The notes under the pieces were generated by a model. That model was not told the DNA's origin and did no database searches. It was given only the letters and a program-made list of their open reading frames with translations. From Cadophora sp. MPI-SDFR-AT-0126 (taxonomy: Eukaryota > Ascomycota > Leotiomycetes > Helotiales > Ploettnerulaceae): 24,394 nucleotides of DNA. Below, one piece after another: positions 1 to 10,320 of the stretch. The stretch is taken from positions 1 to 24,394 of the forward strand of contig JAGMVK010000036.1 in assembly GCA_020747065.1 (NCBI GenBank), read 5' to 3'. Positions within the stretch are counted from its first letter, which is position 1, and each line of letters begins with the position of its first letter. A program made the translations under genes and the position numbers.

Positions 1-180
1 GCCTATGAACAACAGGGAGATAGAAAGGAAAAGCGAGGGGTAGAAGGAGCGAAGGAGGTAAAGAAAAGAATAAAATTAAAGGGAAGGGGGGAGGAATATA
101 GATAGAGAGAGCGAGAGGGAAGGGAGAGGAGGAAGAGGCGGTAGAGAAACGGAGACTAGTAGAGTCGGGACGGGGTAAAA
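1..180. repeat. Purine-rich low-complexity tract
   Basis: The + strand here is overwhelmingly A and G, made of irregular GA, GGA and GAAA runs with very few C or T. No open frame or gene signal is visible. C-to-T mutation of both strands would not produce such a one-strand purine bias, so this is probably a degenerate GA-type simple sequence rather than part of the AT-rich block that follows. Confidence 0.7.
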
Positions 181-842
181 GTAATATATAAGATAGTATA
201 TATTATATATAATTATTAATATAACTTTATATATAAAATAAAAGACTGTGATTTTTATAATAAATAAATAGTAAATTATATAATATATTAATATATAAGA
301 TTTATAAAATATTAATTACAAACGAAATTTAAAGATATTATATATTTAAAGAAAAAAAAATAAAAATAAAAAGAATATAAAATATATTTAAAAAAAAAAT
401 TATAATTATTATTAAATATGTTTATTTAAAGTAAAACTATTAATATAAGTATAATATATATATATAAATTAAATAATAAAAGTATATTAAGATTACAAAC
501 TAATTTATATTATAATATATATAAACTTATTTAAATAAATATAAACTTATGTAATCTCTAATATTAGCTCTACTTAAATAATTAACTTAGTATAAGTTAA
601 TATTTAATACATATATTTAAATTTTAAAATAGACTTTTGAGTACTTAGTATTTTATTAATATTAAATCTTTTTAATATTAGAATTTATAATTTATAACTT
701 TTATTTATTTATAAATTTATTTATATTTTAATAAAATATACTTATTATTAATATATATTAAATAATAATTATATAAGATATATTTTAATCTTTTAATATA
801 GTATAAGTAAATATATGTAATCTTTTAGTAAAGACTATATAT
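181..842. other. Extremely AT-rich block (RIP-like)
   Basis: About 660 bp with G plus C under roughly 10 percent by eye, rich in TA steps and A/T runs, with no plausible coding sequence. Such blocks are typical of ascomycete AT isochores made by repeat-induced point mutation of transposons; that origin is inferred, since no transposon can be recognised. A mitochondrial insertion is the other option, but no mitochondrial gene is seen. The right edge is sharp: normal composition resumes at the stop codon of the GH2 gene. Confidence 0.75.
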
Positions 843-3669
843 TTAGGGGTTTATTACTACTTGCGCAGATTTGACTCCGTATCCGCTCGCTATCATAATA
901 ATTGGCCGCGAATGTACCTGTGTGACGCGAACGATTGCAAGAGCAAGACCATTAAATACCTTCCTGTCCTTAGACTCGAAAGAGGTGAAATCTGTGGGAT
1001 CCCCGTTATCGGTAGCGACGATCTCACCTGCCCGTCACAGAGAAATTGACTTCGTTCGTTGCTTCTGGTACAAGATTTCCCTCGCTATCCACCACTCTGA
1101 TTGTGATGAAAGCCAAGTCTCTGCCATCGGGTTTAATACTAGTCCGGTCAGCGGCGATCTCTAGCCTCGCAGCAGCTCCAGAAGTGCGAACGCTATCCTC
1201 TGCCCAATAACTGCCGTTCTTGTATGTGACTACACGTAACTCTCCTGGTGATAAACGACATCATCCCATCTAAAACGATATGTAGAGAGATTTTTCGTCT
1301 TTCGCCCTTGCGATCTGGCGTTCAAGAATAGCTCCCGCCTCATCTGCAGCTGAGAATACGTGAACTGGCGTGGTTATGTTCAATCGATCTGGCCATGTCC
1401 CTGCAACAAAAGTTAGCATCGAGCGATCTGTTGACTTATAATCTTCCAGGAACTTCATTGTGTAGAGTATTCCGTAAGACTTTCTCGGGAAACTTACAGT
1501 GTGGTAGAATGTGTGCCATTTTGAGATCAGGTCGCCATCGTGACTGGTATAGGTAAAAACGGTCCTTCTTGAAACCCGCCAGGTCGATGATGCCGAAGTA
1601 AGAGCTACGTGCTGAGTAGTACGGAGTAGGCTCGCCAAGGTAGTCCCAACCAGACCAGACAAATTCACCAGCGACAAACGGATTGCGATCCTGGGTTGAG
1701 AATACTTTATCTGGAGATGAGCCGAAATCGGCGGTGTAGAGTTCATATGCGCTGACATGGAAAGAAGTCGAGTTGCCCCCACTTGTATCGTTGACTGGAG
1801 CGCTGATGCCATCCGTCACCGGGAAGGTATATGTGCCACGAGTGCTGACGGTAGCTGCAGTCTCACTGCTCAGGAGCAACTTCTCGGGGAATGTAGAGTG
1901 AAAGTCAGCGTATAAAGGCTTTGTCCTCCTGCCGTTCAGATTTGAGTAGGCTGGAGAATCGCGAATACCTTCGCCTTGGTAGTTCAGACTCAAGATATCT
2001 AGCACTCCTGGAAAGGTCATATTTGGCTGGGCAGCATTCATCGATGCTGTCGATGGCCGAGTAGGATCTTCCTCCTTGACAATGTCGTGCAACTTTCGAG
2101 CTATGACGGATCCATTTGCAGTAGTCTGCTCACCAACTTCGTTGCCAATACTCCAGGCCACAACAGAAGGGTGATTTCGGTCACGCTGCAAAAAGGCTCG
2201 AAGAATAGGCTCGTGCCAGTCCGGGAAGAGAAGGTGTTGATCCGCTACCGTCTTTTTCAATACCCACATGTCAAACACCTCGTCCATGACAAGAAATCCC
2301 ATGCGATCCGTTAAAGTCGAGAAGTTCTGGTGCTGGCGGATTATGAGAAGTTCGGATTGCATTACAACCCAGTTCACGCAGTACTTCGAGTTGACGTTCG
2401 GCTGCCCTGACATTGAGAGCAGCCCCAAGGGCTCCCAAGTCGTGGTGTTGGTTGACCGCCTTGAATGCGTACCGTGCTTGCCATTTATGACAAGGCCTTT
2501 GTCAGGGTTGTAGGCTAAAGAGCGGATTCCGAACCGTGTTTCGTAAGTATCTGTTAGATGGGAAGAGCTTGCGGTTGTCGCCGTGGTCGTACAATCGAGT
2601 GATAGCCACATACTGATTGGGAGTTTGCAATGGAAAGGGTCCCCACAGTTTCGGACCTTGAACTTTTGCTGAGGAGTTTGCTTGCTGTATCTCGCCTGCA
2701 GGGATACTCAATGTCCACTATTCTTTGAAAACTCGCCCACACTGGGACCAGTTCCCCAAGAAAGTGTTGCATCTGTGTTCGCTTCATAGATATCCGTGGC
2801 CACAGTAACCTCCTTTGTTGAATTCGAAAGTATTCTCGACCTTAACAACAGCATTCACGAGGGCTGATTGGGGACGAGACTTCTTCGGTCGTGATGGTAA
2901 AACACCCCACTGAGGAACATGCACACGTTGAACCTTCGTGAGCCAAACGTTTCGATAAAGTCCACCACCAGGGTACCAGCGTGATGAGGTCAGTGGGATT
3001 CTCCAGGCGAATCGCCAACAGATTTGGGCCACCAAAACGCAAAAAGGGTGTCAGGTCAAGGCGGAAAAGAATTATACGGGTACGCCAACCACCCACAAGA
3101 TTTTCCGTTCAACCAGACCATCGCGTATGACATGGCTCCGTCAATGTCCAGGTGATATGGATTTGTTTTGGTCGTCCAGGGTACATGCCACCCTCCGGCG
3201 ATACCATCCAACTCCTTGGATGGGAAAGGCGACCCATTCCTCCAGAGACTGTTGCATTCTGTCCCGTGTAGAATGGACCTTTGATGGCCCAGTCATGTGG
3301 CAAGTTGACCGTCTTCCAATCGTCGTCGATGAAATTGTGACGGACGAAGGCAGGAATGGTTGCAGGCTCGTTAGAGGGACGCCTGTGCTGTTTGTCGGGA
3401 TCTTTGATAAAATGGTTACCCGATGGAAGAATCCATGGCCTCAAAAACCTCGGTGTTTTCGTTGAGGGTTAGGCCCGGGCGGCTATTGTAACTTATTCCA
3501 CGAGTATGGTCTCGGAACGAAAGAATCTCCAACAGTGTTAATATTGATGCGCTCGATCGGCTCTGTCAACAGTTTGCTGGTATGGAGATGTACTAGAAAG
3601 GGAACTTGCTGAGGACTGGCATGCCCAGACCAAGAAGCCCAATGGCAGAACAAAGTTGAGAGTTAACAT
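843..3669 (-). pseudogene. GH2 beta-galactosidase-type glycoside hydrolase, multiply frameshifted
   Basis: Remains of a secreted fungal glycoside hydrolase family 2 enzyme (beta-galactosidase/glucuronidase type with DUF4982 and a C-terminal Ig-like domain) acting on side chains of plant polysaccharides. The ATG at 3669 starts a hydrophobic leader (MLTLNFVLPLGFLVWA). In order come the sugar-binding domain (VNLPHDWAIKGPF, SSRWYPGGGLYRNVWL), the TIM barrel with acid/base Glu (WSIGNEVGEQ) and nucleophile Glu (LLSSETAA), WSGWDYLGEPTPYY, and C-terminal GEIVATDNGDPTDF. A GT-AG intron fits 1497-1401. About ten or more single-base frame breaks are needed, for example near 3570, 3505, 3225, 3151, 3065, 2985, 1348, 1245 and 1030. 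The final frame stops with TAA at 843-845. The length suits the family (about 900 residues), so this is a recently broken full-length gene. Family sure; substrate uncertain. Confidence 0.9.
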
Positions 3670-4337
3670 GATATGAAAGTGACGGAAAGATGTGGGTCTT
3701 TCTGATATTCAATAGATAGCTATATCGATGATTTTGGGACCGATAAAGCCTTTATGTATCTGTCATCAGCTCCACGAGCTTCGTTGTCGGCCTAATATTT
3801 CGTCAAAATAGATAGAGATGGGTCTTTGGTCCCTAACCCTCGGCTATCTGGCTTCACCCTCGTCCCTTCGGGTCCATGTTCTGATTCGAGGTCGTCGATA
3901 TTCCAATCGCTCCAATGAACGGCATTGAAAGTACCCCTCAACCCTCGACCCCTCAATGATCGACATTTCGGATAGGCGAGATTAATATTGCTCCTACAGA
4001 TATAGTTCAGCCTGTTTTCTTTAACTAACCGAGCCAATCGAAAACGGGAAGCTCATGGACTCAATAAGACAACCTCGTATTCTTACACACATACATGACC
4101 ATATCTTTCTCCCATATTGGTAAACCTTAATAGTAAAATGTCAATGCAATTGTGGCTGGCTCCAGTTTACTTGAATTCACTTGATGATATCCCAGAAACC
4201 ACCCCCTTGCATAAACATTAGGCAACGCGTTAGCAGATGTCCAGGAAGTACGGATAATATTTTCAGACGGACTGAATCAACCAATTGTGTCTCGGTGGAC
4301 CTTCCTACTCTTTCTTCGCATTCTGCTTCTGCCAGGT
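3670..4337. other. Spacer between GH2 and pectinesterase genes
   Basis: About 670 bp upstream of the GH2 start and downstream of the pectinesterase stop; both genes run on the minus strand. It should hold the GH2 promoter and the pectinesterase 3' end. An open stretch at 3792-4037 (-) shows no recognisable motif. No repeat or RNA gene was seen. Confidence 0.5.
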
Positions 4338-5838
4338 TCACGCTGCAGACAGTCCTAGGAATGCACTATCAACCCAACTGCTGTAGGTTGGTAAGATCGT
4401 TCCAATTCCATACGCGCTACTCAATGTCTTAGCCCACTGAACAATCGCGAGGTCAGTACATATTATCTAGCTATACATGCGATATAATATGATTTGGCAC
4501 AGATCAAACATAACGGGAGATATAGCTTGAACTCTGTCTGTTACTCACGCTAACTCTTGACCCTGCAGCATTTGAATTAGCGTACTCGGCAAAGTAGACG
4601 TTTGTCAACAACCTGAGCCGAGTTCCAAGGCATCCATCCTGCGGATGTAATAATAGAGTTGAGGTTCGAGTTTTGAAGACGACGCGTGCGTATCGCCCCA
4701 AGGACGGCCGAGTAGCTGCTACCTTTGGCTGCGGAGGCACCCCCCCGAGCCAATAAATAAGTTTACTGTGTATATGTCAGTTGTCTGCCAACAACTAAAA
4801 GTTTCAAGGGCAAGAGATTAGCATACGCCTTATAGAAGACAAAGAAACCATCGGTACTAGAGCTTGTCCTTCCTTGTGCAGTGATGACAGAAGCACTTCT
4901 CATAAGTCCTATGGTACAACCTTGAAGCCAAGCCTGACCAGTAATCCCAAAGATGAAGTCGACAGCTCCCTCAATATAACATCTTCCATAAAATTGACTA
5001 CCCAGGTGGGAGTATAAAGTAGCTTGCCAGCCCTTAAAAGCACAAGAGTAGAAGCCTCCGTTGGCACCCCCGGGCAGAGACGGCTACTGCTTGAGATGCG
5101 GTTCCAGCACTGTTGGTGACTATGGACCAAAGTCAGTATCAATGCATCAAATTGACACTTGGTTGTCAAAGATCTTGAAATCGACGTGGTAAACTATGGA
5201 GATAGTCCCGAGATCAGAATTTATACATCCCCAAATAGGAAGTAGAGACCAAAAGCACCTACTGTTCATGTTGTACATTTTGAAGTTGTTGTTGTTAATC
5301 AACAAGGTAGCAGAAGCATCATTACTCCCCACAGCACTCGCATATGTTGCATAAGTGACCTAAAGTTGGAGTGAGTGGGTACACCTCTTTGTCTAAATCA
5401 GGCGCATGCTTCCTTGACGAAGAACATGCCGGATTTGGGATACATTTATTGACTCACATGAGCCAAGTTCGAAGACGGATTGGTAGCCGGATATGCAGAG
5501 CCCTTGATTGTGATGCTGTGCTTTAGAGATGGTGAGCTTTTCCTGGTAGGTGCCAGGATAAACCTAAATCTTCATCAGAACGTCTATACAAGTCGAATTA
5601 AGCGACGTAGTACAGCTGTCGGCACACTTTAGGGAAAGAACTTACATAGATGGTGTCACCAGCTGAAGCTGCATTATAAGCCGCCGTGATCTAGACATGT
5701 TCAGTTTTGATAATTCTGCAAGTACAAGACTAAGATAGAGCTACTGTGTATATGTCTTCCAGGGCCCACAGTCAGCGTCGCAGCTTCGACAATAGGGGAG
5801 ATAAATGGCAGAGAGTACAGGATTGAGAGCTTCATCAT
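4338..5838 (-). pseudogene. Pectin methylesterase (CE8), frame-broken
   Basis: Remains of a secreted carbohydrate esterase family 8 pectinesterase, which removes methyl groups from pectin. A leader follows the start at 5838 or 5835 (MKLSILYSLPFISPIVEA), then TLTVGP, ITAAYNAASAGDTIY, VYPGTYQEKLTIS, SATLLINNNNFKMYNMN, AVAVSARG, the family signature GRCYIEGAVDFIFG with nucleophile Asp, a damaged LGRPWG region, and the tail TLSSAYGIGTILPTYSSWVD, stop at 4338. Plausible GT-AG introns are 5744-5691, 5645-5564, 5457-5360, 5262-5120, 4826-4766 and 4548-4437. At least five single-base frame breaks are needed: near 5760, about 5525, 5073 (extra T after a G run), and in 4620-4720. The usual acid/base Asp of the QDTL motif is Ala here (QATL). 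Length fits the family (about 320-340 residues). Family certain; activity almost certainly lost. Confidence 0.9.
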
Positions 5839-5849
5839 GGACTTGGTCT

Positions 5850-6561
5850 CGTATGAGCGTACCTTTGATCTCAATCTTTCGTCGACTGGGTCTGTGGGTA
5901 CTTTTACATGACCAAAACTCGGAGAAATAGGCTCCTGCCAAGACGGCATGATAATATGTGATCATTAGTTTGGGGAGCGCCAAGACGTAAGAATAGCGTC
6001 CTGCGGGGTACAGAGTTACGGTAGATCGCACCAATTGTAGACAAATTGAGCCGTGAACCGATTACCCGCAACTTTAAACCATAAGTGAGATGGATCCACT
6101 TTGACAACTTGTAGCGTTCATTTGTCCCTCCACTGACACGCACCCATGCCCATGTGACCCACAGCATTTGACCGAGTACCCACTCACGGTACTGCGGCAT
6201 AGAAGTCTCGATGTTCGAAACCTACCAGTTGGTCAAGGAAGTCCAGATCCCCGGCATTGTTGTCACCATCGAAGACAATTCCTCGATTGTGGCGCCATCC
6301 AACGAGGCCGCCGAAATCGTATCTCCGACCGTCTCTAGCATCAAGTTGTGCCGTATTCTGATGCTCAGTTGAGATTTGTCCTTCGAGAACTTTTCCACGG
6401 TACGGCTGCAGTGGCTTTCGAACGCGCTCGATATGCGAAAGAAAATCTGCAGCTGTGAGATTACCATGATCGGCAAGGTTGTGTGGCATTTGACTTGTTG
6501 TGTCAAACAAGAGCCCACCCGAACCTTCGGGATGAGAAGGTGAGGAAAGGGCGAGTATCAT
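5850..6561 (-). other. Unrecognised coding-like stretch, probably a decayed gene
   Basis: An open frame at 6561-6184 reads like protein (LTAADFLSHIERVRKPL, VLEGQISTEHQNTAQL, GWRHNRGIVFDGDNNAG). A possible GT-AG intron starts at the GTGAGT near 6189 and is followed by VVKVDPSHLWFKVAGNRFTA in another frame. This suggests a broken secreted enzyme or binding protein between the pectinesterase and transporter remnants, but I cannot name a family. It could also be chance open frame. Confidence 0.3.
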
Positions 6562-6611
6562 TGCAGCTGAGAAAATATACTATGATGCAGGCACCCGAGG
6601 TTACCGCTAAT

Positions 6612-6847
6612 GACAGATTTTTGACGCCGATCTTGCAAAGTTCAACACACAGGTTAAGGTCGAAATGGACTTGTTCACCTACAGGCGTGATGTATCCAAT
6701 AGCACAGTTTTAAAGCCCCGAGACAAAGAGATATGGTTTGATTTGCTACATGTGGCGCCTGGCCCGGAAGTCGACCTAGAATTATGTGACTCGCAATTAG
6801 AGGCAGTAGAGAACGCTACGCCTCTAGCACGAATGGGTGACAAGTAG
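6612..6847 (+). other. Unrecognised coding-like fragment
   Basis: About 78 codons stay open and have protein-like composition (DADLAKFNTQVKVEMDLFTY, IWFDLLHVAPGPEVDLELCD), ending at TAG 6845-6847. The upstream side is closed by tandem stops near 6608-6613, so if this is coding it is the C-terminal piece of a broken gene. The family is unknown. It lies on the strand opposite to the preceding coding-like stretch. Confidence 0.3.
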
Positions 6848-7049
6848 GGTCTCTCCAATAATACGTCAAGCTACAGCACCGCGAGTGGAAGCAAAGAATG
6901 CAATGTAGATGCACACAAATACACAAGGATGTAATCTACTGTTCCGGGCTCTAGTGCGGTAGACCTAACAATGATAATGATAATTTGATGAAGTCGTAAG
7001 TACTACAAGAGTTAGCAGAGAGATCAAGATCCCGAATGAGCGAGGTATA

Positions 7050-7480
7050 CAGTATGCCAAGTGCTCACTGAATCAATAAAGGGGGTCTCCCAAAGCGTTC
7101 AATGGCCCATAACGAGATTGCCATCGGAGAAATGTTGACAAGTGTGGTGATAAGTGCATTAATGAATGGCGATGGAGGAACTCCTGACTGTTGGAAGAAA
7201 GTGGTACTATAATAGAATATGAACTTCACGCCGGCTAGAGTAGAGTGAGTCGGGGACACCTCGACTCTATCTTGGCTGCTAACTTAATCCAGTGCTACAT
7301 CATTTGCATGCACACACCAGCGGCAATGCGACGTAGATTCCCATTTAGCGCCCAGCTGCTGGTGACGCAGTCTCTCCATACATTCTAGACGTGGCTTGCC
7401 TCGTTCCAATAACTGGCGACCAGTTCGTTCAACTCAAATGCAACCGAGTTGGGCACAAACAATCCATTAGGCAGGTGTTG
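7050..7480 (-). pseudogene. MFS sugar transporter remnant
   Basis: A fragment of a major-facilitator sugar (hexose-type) transporter. Visible pieces are WRDCVTSSWALNGNLRRIAAG, then CMQMM followed by a TAG where the family normally has Gln, and FIFYYSTTFFQQSG with the next helices ending IERFGRPPLLI. They match the middle of the protein: the end of the cytoplasmic loop, helices 7 and 8, and the conserved ERFGRRPLL loop motif. The N-terminal six helices and the last four are not recognisable, so about a quarter of a roughly 530-residue protein remains. A short unrelated stretch or degraded intron interrupts it around 7240-7290. In the intact locus it would have imported sugars released by the neighbouring hydrolases (inference). 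Confidence 0.8.
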
Positions 7481-8180
7481 TACTGTAGGCTACAAAGCGA
7501 AATGCAGGCCGGATGATTCTCGCCTCGGAGAGCTTGCCAAAACTATGGTAAGACTTACTGAAGTGAAGATTCCACCTAGTCCCACATCTTCCTCAGGAAC
7601 GTTCCCCTGCCGTCAATAGATTTTCGATGCAATGACCAGAGCAACACCACGATTGAAATACCTTTTCTTAGCAGTGCAGAGTACTGAAATAGCCTCAAGC
7701 TGTTTATGCTGGCCCTCCCAGCCACATCTGGTAGTGTTGCACGGGTCCTGTCAGGCCGTGAAACTGCCAGACACATCTCAGCGACCATTCTCGTCACTCC
7801 CGACCCCGCAAATCCGTGAAAATCTACATCTACCAATGCTGGCGATCTCTCTATCTGTTGAGACATCACGATAGTCTCATCAGATTTTGTCGCTAATCGC
7901 CCCCCTTGATAACAATTAGGTGGAGCTCTACTTTTGGACAACATCCGAACATGACTGCATATATAGCAGAGACGTCGAACGCTCAGTACCCACCCCTCAT
8001 AATTATTCGGAAGTCTATTTTCCGTTCCCCGATCTCTCGATGCCAGGTTCAGATGGATGATGTTGCCCAGCAAATAGCTGGGCTGAATGTTGAAAACCTC
8101 GTCGAACGATTTTCTTGGAGGAAGTTTGTTGCCTTGACTTCCAGTACCATTGAAACCCCGATATCTTATTTCAAGTACCA
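7481..8180. other. Stretch without a recognised gene
   Basis: About 700 bp between the transporter remnant (-) and the first recognisable GH3 sequence (+). A long minus frame covers 7576-8205, but its first codon is TTG and no family motif was found in it. The missing transporter N-terminus and GH3 N-terminus would be expected here and may be decayed beyond recognition. Confidence 0.4.
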
Positions 8181-8184
8181 TTTT

Positions 8185-9193
8185 AATAGCTTGGCTCGTA
8201 GGCAATAACTTCTGGTATAATACTGATACCCTAAGACTTGAAATATCTTCCGTTCGACTCTCAGATGGCCCAAGTGGAGTCCGAAGAACGCGATCTTTTG
8301 ACGCTATACCAGCAGCTTGCCTTCCTTGTGGAACAGCAATTGGCGCGATGTTCTACACAGAATTAGCACTTTGGACTCTCTTCTTGCGGCAGAGGCATAG
8401 GCCAAAGGAGCACCCATAATATTCAGCGAGGGCCACTTAGGGGCCTGGGGTTCGAATCATATTCAGAAGACCCGGTCCTTCTTGAAGCCTGCGGCATACT
8501 ACTGTAAGCGATTCCAGGATCAAGACATTGATGCATGTTGTTTGCAACGACTAAGAAGATCAACTCATGACACTGAAATCGATTCTGATTGGATGAGCGC
8601 TCCGTGGGATATACTTGTTGCCATTCATGATCGTAATCCTGCTACAAACTGGGCTCTATCATGACTGTCTGTAACCAAGTCGATGGCACACACGCTGCTG
8701 AGAATGTGCATCATTTCAAGGATATCCTTCGTGAAGATTGGAAAGGGATTGGTCTTATCGTGAGTGACTGGTACGTTCCTGAAAACCTGCCAGCTAGAAT
8801 GGTTGAGTTCCTCTAAATAGGCTTAGGATATAGAGGACTGCCGATGGAACAAATACTGGTCTAGATCTCGAGTTTTCAGGACCTTCCTTCAACGCTGAGA
8901 GGTCCAGATCTGGTCTATGTGGCCCATTCATCGGAGCGCATCAAGAGACACAAGCGAGAGGTGGAGACTTGAAGAAAATCTTCCTAGGTCCTGGTGAGGA
9001 AGTGACAGTTGAAGTGCGGTTGTATCTGAAGGCCGCGACTGATTACTGAGACGAGTACAGTGAAGTATGGTGCAGTCCAAAGGGCAGATATAATGCATTC
9101 GCTGGGAATAGCAGTGCTAGAAAACTGGAGGAGACTCAATTTGAGCTGGACAAGGACACTTTCTGCCTAGGGCTGGGGCTAAGACCGAATTAA
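8185..9193 (+). pseudogene. GH3 beta-glucosidase/xylosidase-type gene, frameshifted and internally deleted
   Basis: Remains of a glycoside hydrolase family 3 enzyme, which releases glucose or xylose from the ends of oligosaccharides. In order: WLVGNNFWYNT, SVRLSDGPSGVRRTRSFDA, IPAACLPCGTAIGA, GRGFESYSEDPVL, AAYYCK, QVDGTHAAEN and the nucleophile motif LIVSDW. A GT-AG intron fits 8771-8820, then TADGTNTGLDLEFSGPSF, then abruptly the C-terminal fibronectin-like part (KKIFLGPGEEVTVEV, CSPKGRYNAFAGNSS), with TAA at 9191-9193. Several frame breaks lie between 8340 and 8660. Roughly 500 residues normally found between the barrel and the C-terminal domain (second catalytic domain and usual PA14 insert) are missing near 8880-8970. 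The N-terminus is not found. Family sure; cellulose versus hemicellulose role unknown. Confidence 0.88.
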
Positions 9194-9562
9194 AATGAAC
9201 AACACTTAATTGCATACGAGCAATGGAGTTGAGGACAGGCACTGGGGGATGAAAACCCCCGCTCGGGGCGACTCGCGCACGTCACAAACTTCTCAGCGAA
9301 CAAAATTGCCACAAACGTCAACGCCGGATAGATTGATCTCCAGATGCTGAAGAGTTTTCTCTTCTGTGTGAACTCCAAGGCTTGGTAAGATTAGAAACCC
9401 TCGAGAAGAAAAGCCTTGAAGTAGTCTTGAAATTCGCTGCCAGGAGGTGGACGAAAGACAAACATAGTCTGCAGTCAACCAACTTGCTATATAGAAACTA
9501 AACTCGATATAAGGAAAATCACGAGGTTACCTCTTAAAGTTATCCCGAATCGATATCCCCCA
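9194..9562. other. Spacer downstream of GH3 and GFA genes
   Basis: Intergenic DNA between two convergent genes. Short open frames on the minus strand show no recognisable motif. No RNA gene or repeat was seen. Confidence 0.5.
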
Positions 9563-10320
9563 TTAGTACATACCACCAGGATGTGGTGACCCCAGCCTAT
9601 CCTCTCCAACTTCATCTTTGATATCCAAATAAGCAATCCAGCCCTTTTCTGTCCATTCTCTGAGGTCTAATCCTTCCTGTTCTGCATCTAGGGTGGCAGC
9701 ATTGACGCTAAGATACGAGCCACCTCCCTCAACCCAATCCTCCTTCTTAGGGGTCCAAACATTCCTTGTGCCCAGGCCTTCTATTTCTGCATCCCGAACT
9801 TCGCCCTCCCCTATGAAACTAAAACATCTGACCCCGCACTTGCCACAGAAGAACCAGTGTATTTGGGCCTCGAAGCAGGTATAATCGCTGAGGTCCTTGA
9901 AAGGGTCTACGGGAGACAGGAGTAGAAAGTCATCTGGGGAAGACATCAATCGGACATGGAAGAAGGACATCTTGTGGCAGGTAGTACAGTTGCACTTTCG
10001 GATACTGATCGTGAAGTCAGGATACGGGGTTTCGAAAGTTTCAAGATCAGAGAATTGGGATGAGGAACAGGATCAGGAATAATGGAATACATCCTCAGAT
10101 CCCATGTTGAATTGCGCGCAGACAAGGGCAAATATGTGACATACCGGATGGTGCTTGATCGTGACTCGGGTTTCGCATGGATAATGGGCGGGGGCAGAGT
10201 AAGATAAGCTATGTATTGCGTATAGCCACAATGGCAGGAGCCTTTGTATGGCCGACGGGAAGGACTAGACGGGGCACATGCAGATGTAGGGGAGTCTTGT
10301 GTCTTGAAGTTACTTGTCAT
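9563..10320 (-). CDS. GFA/CENP-V family zinc protein
   Basis: Intact two-exon gene for a member of the glutathione-dependent formaldehyde-activating (GFA)/CENP-V fold family, small cytosolic zinc proteins of mostly unproven reaction. Exon 1 is 10320-10145, a 140-nt GT-AG intron follows, and exon 2 is 10004-9563, giving 205 residues. All seven zinc-binding cysteines of the family are present: C-x-C in GSCHCG (about residues 27-33), C-x-C-x2-C in CNCTTCHK just after the splice junction, and C-x2-C in FFCGKCG. The end RLGSPHPGGMY is typical of fungal members. The start is the ATG at 10320; an upstream TTG is not needed. There are no frame errors, unlike most neighbours. It diverges from the DUF3533 gene across about 1.1 kb. 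Confidence 0.88.

Noticed and set aside
181..842. Mitochondrial DNA insertion
   Set aside because: Composition would allow it, but no mitochondrial gene or tRNA fragment is visible; a RIP-type block is simpler.
2087..2513. Open frames on the plus strand inside the GH2 region
   Set aside because: Opposite-strand shadows of the GH2 catalytic barrel.
7576..8205. A 209-codon open frame on the minus strand
   Set aside because: It begins with TTG, has no family motif, and its 5' end overlaps recognisable GH3 sequence on the other strand; probably chance.
8445..8460. A GGTTCGAATC string resembling a tRNA T-loop
   Set aside because: It encodes the GRGFESYSED motif of the GH3 gene, and no acceptor stem or anticodon arm can be built around it.
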